Source: Branchiostoma belcheri (taxonomy: Eukaryota > Chordata > Leptocardii > Amphioxiformes > Branchiostomatidae). Taken from it: 64,000 bases of DNA. The stretch covers positions 31,073-95,072 of the forward strand of contig NW_017804021.1 of NCBI RefSeq assembly GCF_001625305.1, given 5' to 3'. Positions 11,591 to 21,098 of the stretch are shown piece by piece (within the stretch, counting starts at the first letter, position 1; each line of letters starts with the position of its first letter). Below the pieces are notes generated by a model. It was not told the DNA's origin and made no database searches. It worked only from the letters and a program-made list of their open reading frames with translations. Both the position numbers and the translations under genes were made by a program.

Positions 11591-12134
11591 TCTATCTACC
11601 TTTACCTAGTTTTACTATATATCAGTCATGGTTGTTTTGTACTCGCTTTCTAATGAGACAAGAAACTGAGTTCAGTCAGAACTCATATACAGTAAAAAAA
11701 CGGTACTTAATGATTAAAAAAGGCCCACTCGTGTGCCTGGTACGGAGGCTATACCCGCACCACGTGAAACCTCAAATATGCGACATTGGCTCTCCCGACG
11801 TATCAAACCCACTCTGAGATTGAATCATGATGTAAACGGGCCCCGGGCGCATTAAAGATTGAGAAGAGCTCGGATTCCAATGGTACGGTTCCCCTAAAGA
11901 GGTTCGCCATCGTTTCCCGAAGCACCTCCCACTATTCTTCAATAATGCAGAAACGGCCAGTCCTAGAGGCGGGCTTTGGTTAAAGACAATTAATTAAAAC
12001 CGCTGATGATGAGTGAGGGGGGGGGGGGTCAACCGGACTGGAAACGGTACCAGTGACGTACTGTAATATGTCACATTCACTCCTAAATTAGCAAAATAAA
12101 TACGAATTAGAAGTTTGAAACCTGTACCCCAAAC
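11591..12134. other. Intergenic; possible promoter for the next exon
   Basis: A CRE-like TGACGTA at about 12054 and a G run at about 12017 precede the candidate exon. There is no TATA box. Confidence 0.35.
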
Positions 12135-12137
12135 GTG

Positions 12138-12271
12138 ATGGCGGGGAAAGAAAATCAGCCATTCAAAAGACGCGCTACAAGAATAGAAAGAAGAGGAACA
12201 ATAGATGATATAAAGTACGTTTGTGAACTCGTAAACAATCGTTTGGATCTTTTTGATTTTGGCCAACAACA
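12138..12271 (+). CDS. Candidate first coding exon of an unknown gene
   Basis: An ATG in a YY1-like context (GTGATGGCGGGG, common where vertebrate-type promoters overlap the start codon) opens a 44-codon frame. It begins MAGKENQPFKRRATRIERRG, continues with an acidic/hydrophobic stretch (TIDDIKYVCELVNNRLDLFD), and ends at a CAG|GTAATT splice-donor-like site at 12271/12272. If it is not spliced, the same frame runs to a stop at 12360-12362 (74 residues). Composition looks coding rather than random. No downstream exon could be placed, and a repeat begins within about 120 bases. Family unknown; it could also be a chance frame. Confidence 0.35.
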
Positions 12272-12399
12272 GGTAATTGATGCTGCATTATGTAACATTA
12301 GGACGATACAAACAGTCAATTTTCTGGTCATTTCTTTACAAAGTAATTTGAATCAACCCTAACTCTAGCAAATAAGTGGCACTCAGGAAGCTAGAGTTA

Positions 12400-12630
12400 C
12401 CAAAACATGCTGTCAGCCATGTTTGTTTACATTCTGGTAGTTTATGGTGGCACCACAAACTAAGCGCGCCTTGTGTGGGTTGCCTTTAAGCACCAACCAT
12501 AAATGTCAGAAAAGTGAGATAATTGCATAAATATGTTGAAAAGTGGCAGTAAAAATCGTACGAAGATTTTTGTCAATTGAAATATTTCAATTTTTGGTGC
12601 AAAAATGTTACACAATGCCCCTTTAAGAAA
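12400..12630. repeat. Interspersed repeat (family G), copy 1
   Basis: Shares GGTGGCACCACAAACT, CTTGTGTGGG and a long AT-rich 3' part ending TGCAAAAATGTTACA with 39350-39570. A nonautonomous element of unknown class. Confidence 0.65.
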
Positions 12631-12639
12631 GCAGGCAAT

Positions 12640-13400
12640 GGTTAGGGCTGAGGTGAGCTGTTCTCCTTGGTTGCTGTGTGAACTTCCCCATCAGAACCGA
12701 GCTGTGAACTGCAGCTAGCAGCCGAGACTTTCTATACGGGGTGGACAGGGGCGGGAATGAAGATTAATGTGTGTTCGTCCGGGCTGACACCGTATCTCTT
12801 CTGGCGGGTAATGATGCGAAAAATTACGGCCATCCATCATCCGGGCATCGCTTTCAGACGACATTTCGGCGCACTCCAAGGGGCAAGATGGCGGATGAAT
12901 TGAAACCCGGAGGGGGTGCCATTTTCGTGAACCACCTGTCACGGGGAATTTTCCCGCGCGTTTGTTGACAAACCTCAGACGTGAGGGGAGTGGCTTTCTT
13001 GCCTTTCTGACGGTTTTCCCCGTCCCGCGCACCTTCTATATCTCCTGTAATACATATGCATTAATCACCGCGCATGACAACTCTGGCAGGCGGGTTAATC
13101 GATCGCTTGTAGCGCCGAGGATTCGCGTTAACCCCGGTGCTTCTTCTCGCGACCTGCCCGCCCGCCGGAGCCGCTGCCACGCCTCGCGGGAACCGTGATT
13201 CAAGTGACGGGTACCTCCCCCTTGATCGCTCCGCTCGCCTTTTTCTCACGGAGATATTGACAGCTCCCGTCTGCCAGAAGAAACACTTATCTAGCAGGTA
13301 TCGCGTACATGTAGGCGTTAGGCGGCAGACAGACACGTGCACACGGGGCACTCCCCGGGTATTCGCCTCGATACCTATCTGGGCAGAGATCAAGTGTCGG
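12640..13400. promoter_or_regulatory. CpG-rich segment with YY1-like motif (candidate regulatory region)
   Basis: GC-rich and CpG-rich over about 750 bases, in contrast to both flanks. AAGATGGCGGA at 12885-12895 is a good YY1 motif and starts a short frame (MADELKPGGG..., 25 residues). ATGCATTAATCA at 13047 resembles octamer/POU-homeodomain sites. I cannot tell a promoter from an enhancer. Confidence 0.3.
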
Positions 13401-14617
13401 TAATGCGGTAAAGATTTATTGTTCCACCTAGACGTATACTGAACATCTAGGCATACGTCTGTTTCTTACGTACACCGAACCATATTGAAGCAAATACTCT
13501 CTACCCATGTCATCGCTTAAAGCGACAAAACAAAGATAGTTTACAAGCCCTATTTTGGAAACGTATCCTACTAGTATACTATAGACATTATAGACTTTAA
13601 AACGTAAGCCATTTCTTCTCCAGTCATAATTTAAGAAGTCAAATCATTTTTTTTTGCAATAATTAGGCTTCATACACAGTTTGCATACGAATGCACCGAT
13701 GCGGACGGGAAATATATTAGAGGTACGATTTTCACCATAAGTTTTCTATAACAAAGTCCACAATAAATCGACAAGAAAAATTGGTTAAACAACAATGAAA
13801 ACATAGTCCACCAATATCTTCACACACTCATATCTAAACGCATACATAATTGCATAGGTTTAGGCAATGTCTGCCTGCTACTTTACGTCTGTTACGTCTT
13901 TACGCCTATTACATATAATATATGTGCTACATACATGTATATAACCTACATTTCCAGGTAACGTACGTAATAAAGGTCGTCATTCATCATTCAAAATAAC
14001 AATAGATTGTAGCTTCAAGCATCACATAGACGATAACAGAAACTGCAAAAATAAAACATAAGAACTGTAAAAAATGATAAGACAAAATTATACACATGCA
14101 TTTGTTTAACATCGTCTTTATTTTGCACAAAATGACATGAAATCAAAATGACATATTTATTTACATCACAAGGACAATACGAAGGATTAAGCATGGATAA
14201 CTCCCGGTAGCTTTTCCATGTCTACGTTTTGTCGTTCGTCATATTGGTATACATGCTATATGCGGTCTTAGCATTAGTGTAGACTCTGCTAGAAATACAG
14301 TGATCACAGTTGTCGATGATATCATTAAACGTCAATGTTAAAGCGTGAATTTTGCGTAATAAACCTGTTGATATGTAAATACATATGATAACTATAACTT
14401 GTAGTATAAGTGTGCATATGACATTAGTACATTCACGCTGTGCAGTAAGATTGGTTCACCGAGACATTTGCTATTATCCTCGCGTGTCATGTAGTAGGAA
14501 CTTTCTACTACTGTTTACAGAATAATGTTTCCAAAGATAAAAAGACAAGAAAGCCACAGAACACTTTTATACACTAGTAAACACTAACGTTTGGCTCTTG
14601 CGTAACTATTGTGTACA
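13401..14617. other. AT-rich intergenic DNA
   Basis: No gene recognised. TTTATT motifs at about 14120 and 14157 read as AATAAA on the minus strand and could serve as the 3' end of the next gene. Confidence 0.5.
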
Positions 14618-15139
14618 TTAGACAATTCCAATCAGTATTGAGCGCTCCTTTGTATTATGATCTATGATATGCCAATGACAAGATATGGAATTTGCAATCT
14701 CAACTGCGTTCCCTATGGCACTTCTCAATTGCGGAAAAGCAATCGTCTTTTTGAGCATTTTGCGTGTTGTGTTCAGTACAGATATAAAGTATTGTTCCTG
14801 TATATCAGCAACATCACGTTCAGAAACCTTGAAATATTCTTGTCCAAGCGCGAAATTACTGTAACATCGACGTACGCGTAGAACATTTAACCACACAGCC
14901 GTATCAGGCAGCGTCATAGAATACAACTGATGAAGGTATACAACATACGCCCTATTTCGTATATTATTAGACAAACGTTGAAGGGGGAGGGGTGTAGGAT
15001 GATCCATCTTTTTCATACATACCATTTGTCTGTCAAGTTTCATATCAGAAATAGGCTTTGATAATGGAATGGTAGACAGGTCTACAGAAAACGTTGCTAA
15101 TGTATTGTTCTCTACAGTAGGAGCTTGTAGTCTTTTCAT
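14618..15139 (-). CDS. Uncharacterised 173-residue protein, apparently single exon
   Basis: An uninterrupted 173-codon frame starts at an ATG (15139-15137) and ends before the tail ERSILIGIV. No signal peptide or clear membrane segment is visible. Residues about 55-160 look helical and amphipathic (YVVYLHQLYSM, RDVADIQEQYFISVL, LRSAIGNAVEIANSI). I do not recognise the family. A frame this long could arise by chance in AT-rich DNA. What raises confidence is the upstream region: a complete ZNF143 motif about 60 bases before the ATG, two ATGGCGG (YY1-like) motifs, and repeated CCAAT boxes further out. Two out-of-frame upstream ATGs exist; one (ATGGCGGGAAAC, at about 15187) would give a separate frame of about 47 residues. 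Start choice and splicing are therefore uncertain. Confidence 0.5.
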   Translation of the reverse strand: MKRLQAPTVENNTLATFSVDLSTIPLSKPISDMKLDRQMVCMKKMDHPTPLPLQRLSNNIRNRAYVVYLHQLYSMTLPDTAVWLNVLRVRRCYSNFALGQEYFKVSERDVADIQEQYFISVLNTTRKMLKKTIAFPQLRSAIGNAVEIANSISCHWHIIDHNTKERSILIGIV

Positions 15140-15166
15140 GGGTCGACATTTCTGTCAACAAAGTCA

Positions 15167-15250
15167 CCAGTATGCCGTTTCCCGCCATTTTCTGTCGCAG
15201 TGCATTCTGGGTAACCTACTTGTCCGCCATGATGAACTATCACAGTCGAC
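15167..15250 (-). promoter_or_regulatory. Promoter-like region with full ZNF143/Staf motif and YY1 motifs
   Basis: The minus-strand sequence TACCCAGAATGCACTGCG (15213-15196) matches all 18 positions of the Staf/ZNF143 consensus as I remember it (YWCCCRNMATSCMYYRCR). ATGGCGGAC (about 15228) and AAAATGGCGGGAAA (about 15190) are YY1-like, the second also E2F-like. There is no TATA box. This combination is typical of housekeeping promoters and points toward 14618-15139. Confidence 0.55.
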
Positions 15251-15345
15251 AGTTCCCATTCATGTTTTATGGGCTTAAATATTAAACAAACTCTGTATAG
15301 ACCCGGCCCAGACCTAATCTCGTGAAACTATAATAGGGAAATAGC

Positions 15346-15523
15346 GTATTAATTATTACTGACGCGGTATTGGTTTTCAGTCGCCACCTCCTTAATCCAC
15401 AATAACAAAATAGCGGTAATACCGTATATCAATTATTTGTGGCGGTGTATTGGTTAAAAGTTATCACCTCCTTAATCTCTAATGAGGATGACAGTATCAA
15501 TTATTAGTGTCGCTATATTGGCT
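15346..15523. promoter_or_regulatory. Diverged tandem module with homeodomain, CCAAT and TAATC motifs
   Basis: Units start near 15346, 15426 and 15494 (spacing 80, then 68). Each holds TAATTATT or CAATTATT, then ATTGG (AACCAAT or GCCAAT on the minus strand, NF-Y-like). Units 1 and 2 also share CACCTCCTTAATC. The bases between motifs have diverged while the motifs are kept. The position upstream of the ZNF143 motif suggests a promoter-proximal role for the minus-strand gene. Confidence 0.5.
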
Positions 15524-15539
15524 GGATTCCGGCGGGGGT

Positions 15540-15960
15540 TTTGCTTCATGATACGAATAGATCTTGGCTAATTATCCACGTTTCCTTTATACCACTGGGG
15601 AGAGTAAGTAGCAGTTTAAATTTTCAACATGCTCTAATTAGACTTCGACCCACAGAAGTGATGTGGTAGTTACTGATGGTTGGGGGCTTGCCTGGGATTC
15701 CGGAAGTTAATTTTTCACGAAGTTTTGATCTAAAGCTCTGACTTTTTGCCCGTTTAGCACAACCACGAGAGCACAGGGGGTTAAATGGATATCCGGCATG
15801 GCTTAACAGCCGTTGGCTGGGCTCTGTTGTCAATGTTGTAGCTGGATCGGATTGGAGCAGGTTTCAACCTTTGGGAGTTTTTAAATCTTTGACCTCTAAC
15901 GCTCATCACAATCGTGTGGGAATATTGACCTTGATTAAGTTAATTAGATAATGGCCAGTT
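15540..15960. other. Intergenic DNA
   Basis: No feature recognised. Confidence 0.6.
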
Positions 15961-15970
15961 TAACAAAGGG

Positions 15971-16190
15971 CTGTCCTTGGTGCTGAAGTTACGGTGAATT
16001 TAGAAGTAACTAAGAAATGTTCAGATTTTAGAACTGTCCTTGGTGCTAAAGTCATGGTGAGTTTAGAAGTAAGCCAAAAATGTGCAGATTTTAGAACTGT
16101 CCTTGGTGCTGAAGTTACGGTGAATTTTTAAAGTAAGTAAAATGTTCAGATTTTAGAACTGTCCTTGGTGCTGACGTCAAGGTGACTGAA
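15971..16190 (-). repeat. Tandem array, about 62-base unit, each with an RE1/NRSE-like motif
   Basis: Three and a half units start at 15971, 16034, 16097 and 16159. On the minus strand each begins with (T/G)T(C/T)AGCACCAAGGACAG, which fits the vertebrate REST element TYAGMRCCNNRGMSAG at every fixed position. The rest of the unit (GTTACGGTGAATTTAGAAGTAA and CAGATTTTAGAA segments) is less conserved. No coding content. Confidence 0.8.
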
Positions 16191-16522
16191 CAAGTGAATA
16201 GAAAGCTGTTTTCTCCTTTCGTTCTATGAAGCCATTCGAAATGTAGAACCGTGTTAGGATTGCTATATAATGTTACATGTCGTCCAACTTGTCTTCAGGC
16301 GTAACTTTTGTTCACATTGGCCTGCGTCGGTCAATTCAAACACTTATAAACTTGATAAGATGGCTTACGTCGTTTAATATTTTGCAGTACGATATTGTCT
16401 GCTCAAGCGACGTAAGGCTACCTTGATACCACAAAGTCTATCCAGATTGCTAGTCCTTCTTGCTTTTTCACTGCTTGGTATATATTTTCTCATCTTTCTT
16501 TTTGGGTGTATCCTATCATACC
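16191..16522. other. Intergenic DNA
   Basis: No feature recognised. Confidence 0.6.
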
Positions 16523-16630
16523 ATTGCACGAAATTCTCTATCTTTAAGCACACCTTAAGCGCAAAGGTACAAGTAAGTGAAGAAACGGAGGCTTTAAGGA
16601 GTACGTAAAGGATTGATTTTGTGCAGTGCA
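16523..16630 (-). mobile_element. TTTACGC hairpin repeat (family A), copy 2
   Basis: Inverted arms TTTAAGCACACCTTAAGCGC and TTTAAGGAGTACGTAAAGG, ends TTGCACGAAAT and TTTTGTGCAGTG. Reverse orientation relative to copy 1. Confidence 0.75.
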
Positions 16631-17071
16631 TGACGTAATCTTGCGTGCTAAATCTGCAGTTTTTCTGTTCGGCTCCATTTCCATACGACACGGGCGGCCC
16701 ATTAGTCCCATTAGATCTTTGTCAGAAGACAAAGTGAAACAATTTACGGCAATGAACGCGGAAATCTTGTTCCTTTGTGCGGGAATTCCCCCCTGACGGC
16801 GGGGGACGGGAGACGGCTGACAGTGCATGATGACTGCCGTGTTTGTCGTCGTCAACTGTTTCTGTTTGCCGCTGGCGGACAAAAGTGTCGTCACGCCATG
16901 CCGTGTTGTGACCGTCTGGGGACCCGGCCACAAACTGGCAGCGCACCGCACTGACATTTCGGCTGGCGTTTGTTCTGTTCTGTCCCACACGTGCCTGTTC
17001 TATGTCCCAAGGACGAAGTCAAGCTGTTCCTTTCTAGAAAACTTTACTCTTTATATATATTTCTCTCTCGC

Positions 17072-17102
<31 letters not shown>

Positions 17103-17145
17103 TGCCCCTTATGAACCCCCCAAAAAAAGTACATAAGAAACCACT
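16631..17145. repeat. Intergenic with CTCG/CT microsatellite
   Basis: The microsatellite (CTCG)n(CT)n lies at about 17063-17102. The rest is GC-moderate DNA with no believable gene. Confidence 0.6.
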
Positions 17146-17262
17146 CACTGCACAAAATCCATTCTTCACGTACAGCTTAAAACATGCGTAAATGTTCCGT
17201 TTCTGCAGTAGTTCCTTTACGCAAGCTTTAAAGTGTTTTCAAAGATAGAATATCTTACAGTG
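17146..17262 (+). mobile_element. TTTACGC hairpin repeat (family A), copy 3
   Basis: Complete ends CACTGCACAAAATCC and CTTACAGTG, with arms CGTACAGCTTAAAACATGCG and TTTACGCAAGCTTTAAAG. Confidence 0.75.
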
Positions 17263-17610
17263 ATTCGCGCGTTCAAAACGTTCAGACAGGAAAAACAGAT
17301 GACCGGAACAAAAAGAGGATCCGATTTTTGCTCGTCCTTTGTATTTTTCTTTAGAAAAGTAAAGGGCAAAACTTATTACACTCCGCTTTTTGTTCCATAC
17401 AGTGTTGTTGAGTGCGTCGGAACAAGATCTGAAGAGAAAATACAAATATTGTCAAAATATTACGGATCCTATCTCATTAGTTTTTATGGTTTACTACAGA
17501 TATGGTTGATATAAAACGGTGGCTAAATAAGGAGTAACAGCGTGCTGTGTCACCAATCATAAAAAAAGTCATACTCATTGAACTGCTGCCCTGCAAAAAT
17601 TTGGTGAGAC

Positions 17611-17722
17611 TGAACGAAATCCTATCTTTAAGCATACTGCGTAAAGGTACACACTAGTACAAAACGGGGCATTTACGCATGTTTTACGGTGTGCGTAAAG
17701 AGCGTTTTTTGTGTGCAATGCA
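17611..17722 (-). mobile_element. TTTACGC hairpin repeat (family A), copy 4
   Basis: Arms CGAAATCCTATCTTTAAGCA and TTTTACGGTGTGCGTAAAG; reverse orientation. Confidence 0.7.
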
Positions 17723-18099
17723 TGAGATTTCCCAGATGTTGGCGGGACTTTGAGATAACGATCAGGTTACTCCTGTTTCATGGACACACGGCAGGATTCC
17801 TCCGCCGTGTAGACATGACCTTCAGGAAATTAGGAACCGGGATGATGGACGCGGTTGCGTGCCTTGTGGAAGTGGACCCCCCGCAGAGCGAGGTCAGGAA
17901 AGGTCAAGTGCAGTCCTGACTGAATGGGGACAGGTGATGTATGAGAAGTGTAAGCCGTTGTTGTTCAGCGTCACAGGGGTCGAGTCAGGACAGCATCTGA
18001 CGTCTGATCTGTAGTGTTTGCATCACGCGATTAATCTTACGTTGACATCTAACCCAAGCAAAGGTGACAAGAGGTTAAGCGCTGAAGACTTCGTCTATC
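17723..18099. other. Intergenic DNA
   Basis: No feature recognised. Confidence 0.6.
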
Positions 18100-18353
18100 T
18101 CTTAAAGTTTTTTTTAATATTCCGAAACATGCAATCACAAGACGTGGTGACGGCACACTTAAGTTTTTTCAACTTATATTAATGCCGCCACCAACACAGG
18201 GACAGTACAATATTCGATAATAAATAGGAAAGTCGTGTAAAGTGCCTTTCCCAAGGGCACAAGATCGGTGGCATGTCATGACTCGAACCCGGGACTCTTA
18301 GTTCCGAGTCGCGCACTCTGCCGCTACGCCACACGACCCACGTCTTAAAGTTT
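18100..18353 (-). mobile_element. tRNA-derived SINE with 11-base target duplication
   Basis: The element spans 18111-18342 and is flanked by TCTTAAAGTTT on both sides (18100-18110 and 18343-18353). On the minus strand it runs from the tRNA-like head (A box TGGCGTAGCGG, B-box region CGGGTTCGAGTC) through the CCCTTGGGAAAGGCAC body to an A-rich end at 18111. The clear duplication marks a LINE-type insertion. Confidence 0.9.
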
Positions 18354-19519
18354 AAACATTGCTACCTGTATTTAAAAAGTTTGAAAAATTTATTATAATG
18401 CTTTATTGTTGTAAATTAACATGCATGATGTGGTTCCTTCATTTGTGTAATGAATTTCTAAGTCAGAAATAATTTAGAGGCAATATGAAGTTTGAACTGT
18501 AATTTTCAACACAAGAAAAGGGCTTACCCAAATCTTTATAATGAATTTTCAAGATTAAGACAACTAAAAGCAAAGAATTCGTTCACTCGAAGCATTCCAG
18601 TAGTGCACAAAAACAAAATATACATTTACTAACAAAATTACGTCAAAAAAAGTTATTACATTTATTACCAAACAAAACAAAGTTTACATCTAATTCCCTA
18701 GCCGGTATGTTATTCGATCATGTCGGTCCCTATTGGTTGCCGTAGGCATTCTTTTTTGGTTGTGATCTTTGCCCTTGTTTAACGTTCGAACGTAACGGTT
18801 CCTCTACCCCCTGACCCGTCCCTTGTTCCATCCCGTACCGTTAATGTACCCGGGATCAGAGGCGAGACCGACCCTAGTACCGACACCGCCCCAAGCTGTT
18901 GCTTCTTGTTCCCGGCGTTTGCAACGGTCGGGTGCCTGCTCGTTCCCAGAGAATTGAGGTGAAAATATGTATTTGGCCTTCTGGCCTTCTCCGGCATGGA
19001 CGTCGCACAAAACCCCTGAAACTATTTTTTTCCGAACGGAGCGAAAAATAAAAACGCTTTTGAGAATCTGTATGACCATTTGGTGTTTTGGTGGTAGAAA
19101 TCGTTTTGAGACTACCGACATAGCAACATTATTACGAGAAAAGCCTACGTCGTTCTGAAAATAGAAGGTCACAAAACAACGGATACGTAGCACAACGTCT
19201 TGTCTATACAACAAACAGAATGCCATGCGGTAGATATATGTCGTCTTGAATGCAGTATTCACCTTTTAGTAGCAAGGCCGCGTTATCGTAAAAACAGCAA
19301 ATAAATATATCTATTAGTTGTTGATCTAAAAATCTAGTGCCTCCTATCCTAGTATTTCTAACTTGATTTCTTAGTCTTTAAGAGGGACTTGTTGGATGAA
19401 TTTTAGGTGTGTGCTTTCCTGTGCAATACCATTTTGTAGTTTGGGTACAGATATCATTGTTTAAAGATTGTATTGTAATACAGAAATTGAAGCAATGTCC
19501 AGAAAAAATCCGCAAAGCA
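18354..19519. other. Intergenic; family E repeat debris
   Basis: 18430-18560 is a decayed family E copy. The remainder shows no gene. Confidence 0.5.
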
Positions 19520-20000
19520 TTTGCCAGCTAGCTGGAGTCACCGTTCGTTCGATTTGCTCCCGTGGAATAAAAACGGGAGATTCTACTTTTGGTTCCAAGT
19601 TGATCAAAGACGCGGGTCTGCATGGCTGTCAAGCAGGCCATTTCCTGGGACCTCCGGGGACGACAGACATGAACTAGCTATTAACGCGCTAACCCCCGGG
19701 GGTTCGTGCGAGCACCGCGGCCGCACAGCAATAAAACAAGCGGGGCTCCACCGACAAGACCCCGGAACTTGTGGGGCAATCAGGTCGCCTTTTCAAGCGA
19801 GAGAGGTTAAGAAGAATTTTTTCCGCGCGAGCGGTTTTTAATAGAAGGTTGTTTCCGTGTGAGTTGGCGGGGCGCTGTGCTGGCGGCGCGCGGGGGACGA
19901 GACACGTTCACGGGCGGTCTCCGGGGAAAATGGCGGGAAATTGCCAATTCTCTCACACCTGGGGAAATGGCGGGAAATTGCCAATTCTGTCACACCTTTC
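19520..20000. promoter_or_regulatory. CpG-rich segment ending in a doubled YY1/E2F-type motif
   Basis: GC-rich with a NotI-like GCGGCCGC at about 19718. A 37-base unit with AAATGGCGGGAAATTGCCAA is present twice in tandem (19928-19964 and 19965-19997). ATGGCGG fits YY1 and GGCGGGAAA fits E2F. No adjacent gene is identified. Confidence 0.35.
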
Positions 20001-20253
20001 CAGAATACATGGATTCTTTAGGGAGCTTGCGGCTCTGAATAACGATCAAAATTATGAAAAAAAGTTAATTTAATCAAATGTGTGGTATCCAATCAACGGA
20101 CGAGGAAGTCAGTCTATATCGACCTAAGGTAAACATTCTTAAGTTCCGATGTTATACATGTCCCCTAAAGTACAGGCCAGCTTTGTGTTGTAATAGATGA
20201 ACGATCATCGCTATAAACAACAAATACCGTATTTCTGTTTAGAATCACCCAGA
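20001..20253. other. Intergenic DNA
   Basis: No feature recognised. Confidence 0.55.
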
Positions 20254-20270
20254 TTCAGCACCAAGGACAG
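20254..20270 (+). promoter_or_regulatory. RE1/NRSE-like motif, isolated
   Basis: TTCAGCACCAAGGACAG is identical to the motif in units 1 and 3 of the 15971 array, but stands alone in unrelated flanks and in the opposite orientation. Confidence 0.55.
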
Positions 20271-20941
20271 ACGCATAACCCTTTTGTCGCCCCATAACTG
20301 TTGTCGTTATTGTTTAAGGACTTGGGAGATGTCAATCACAGCGATGCAAAAGTAACCACGATAGCCGAGAAAACACAAAAAGTGTCTTACATTAAAACTT
20401 TTTTTTACTATAGTAATAGGTACAACGTAGGACTTCTGCTACATGACATTATAGCAGCCATAATATACTTGTATAAATGTAGGAGACTGTAGGATAATAT
20501 TATTTGAAAAACAAAAGATGATATATGGCATTCATTTCTTAATGAATATCAATTTCTTAAAGTATTCAAAATGAGGAAATTTGCTTCTAACCTTGCTAAA
20601 AAAAGAACACTTCTATTGCTATTACATAAAGGGAAACCTAATAATGTCACTTGGTATCGTTAACGACTGGTGCCCCCGTGGCGGACCAAAGGTTAAACCG
20701 GCGCTATTGCCCGAGTAGAGCCGGCCACATTGCTCTCTCACCCCGCCGGACATCTGTCACCCGGGCGGAAGGAGAGGTTATGAAGGTTTCACCTGATCCG
20801 GCAGTTGACCTCATAACTGACCTTTACCCAGAAAGGGCCGGAAAGATCAGACTCAGCTGATATTGTTATTATTATCATGACGCTTCTTTCCTTCTCTGAC
20901 GGGACTTTGGTACCCCTTTGAGATACGGGGATCCTTCTTTA
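20271..20941. other. Intergenic DNA
   Basis: No gene; a GC-rich patch lies at about 20660-20850. Confidence 0.55.
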
Positions 20942-20950
20942 ACAAATATC

Positions 20951-21098
20951 TAGCCTCGATCAGGCTTCGCGAAGCAGCTGAAAAGAGTATAAATTGGCCA
21001 AATAGACAGATAACATGTCAGGGGAAAGAGAAATTGTACAATTAAGCGGACGTACCTTTCTTCTCTTTCCACCTACTTCTGAAGCCTGATAGAGGCTA
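20951..21098. mobile_element. TAGCC-family foldback transposon
   Basis: TAGCCTCGATCAGGCTTC and TTCTGAAGCCTGATAGAGGCTA are inverted ends, with shared internal CCAAATAGACAGATAACATG. The flanking 9 bases agree only partly, so this is an older copy. Confidence 0.75.

Noticed and set aside
16544-16990. 148-codon minus-strand frame
   Set aside because: Its C-terminal part is translated from a family A hairpin repeat, so the frame is accidental.
18804-19262. 152-codon minus-strand frame
   Set aside because: No promoter, no protein-like pattern, and overlapping frames of similar quality.
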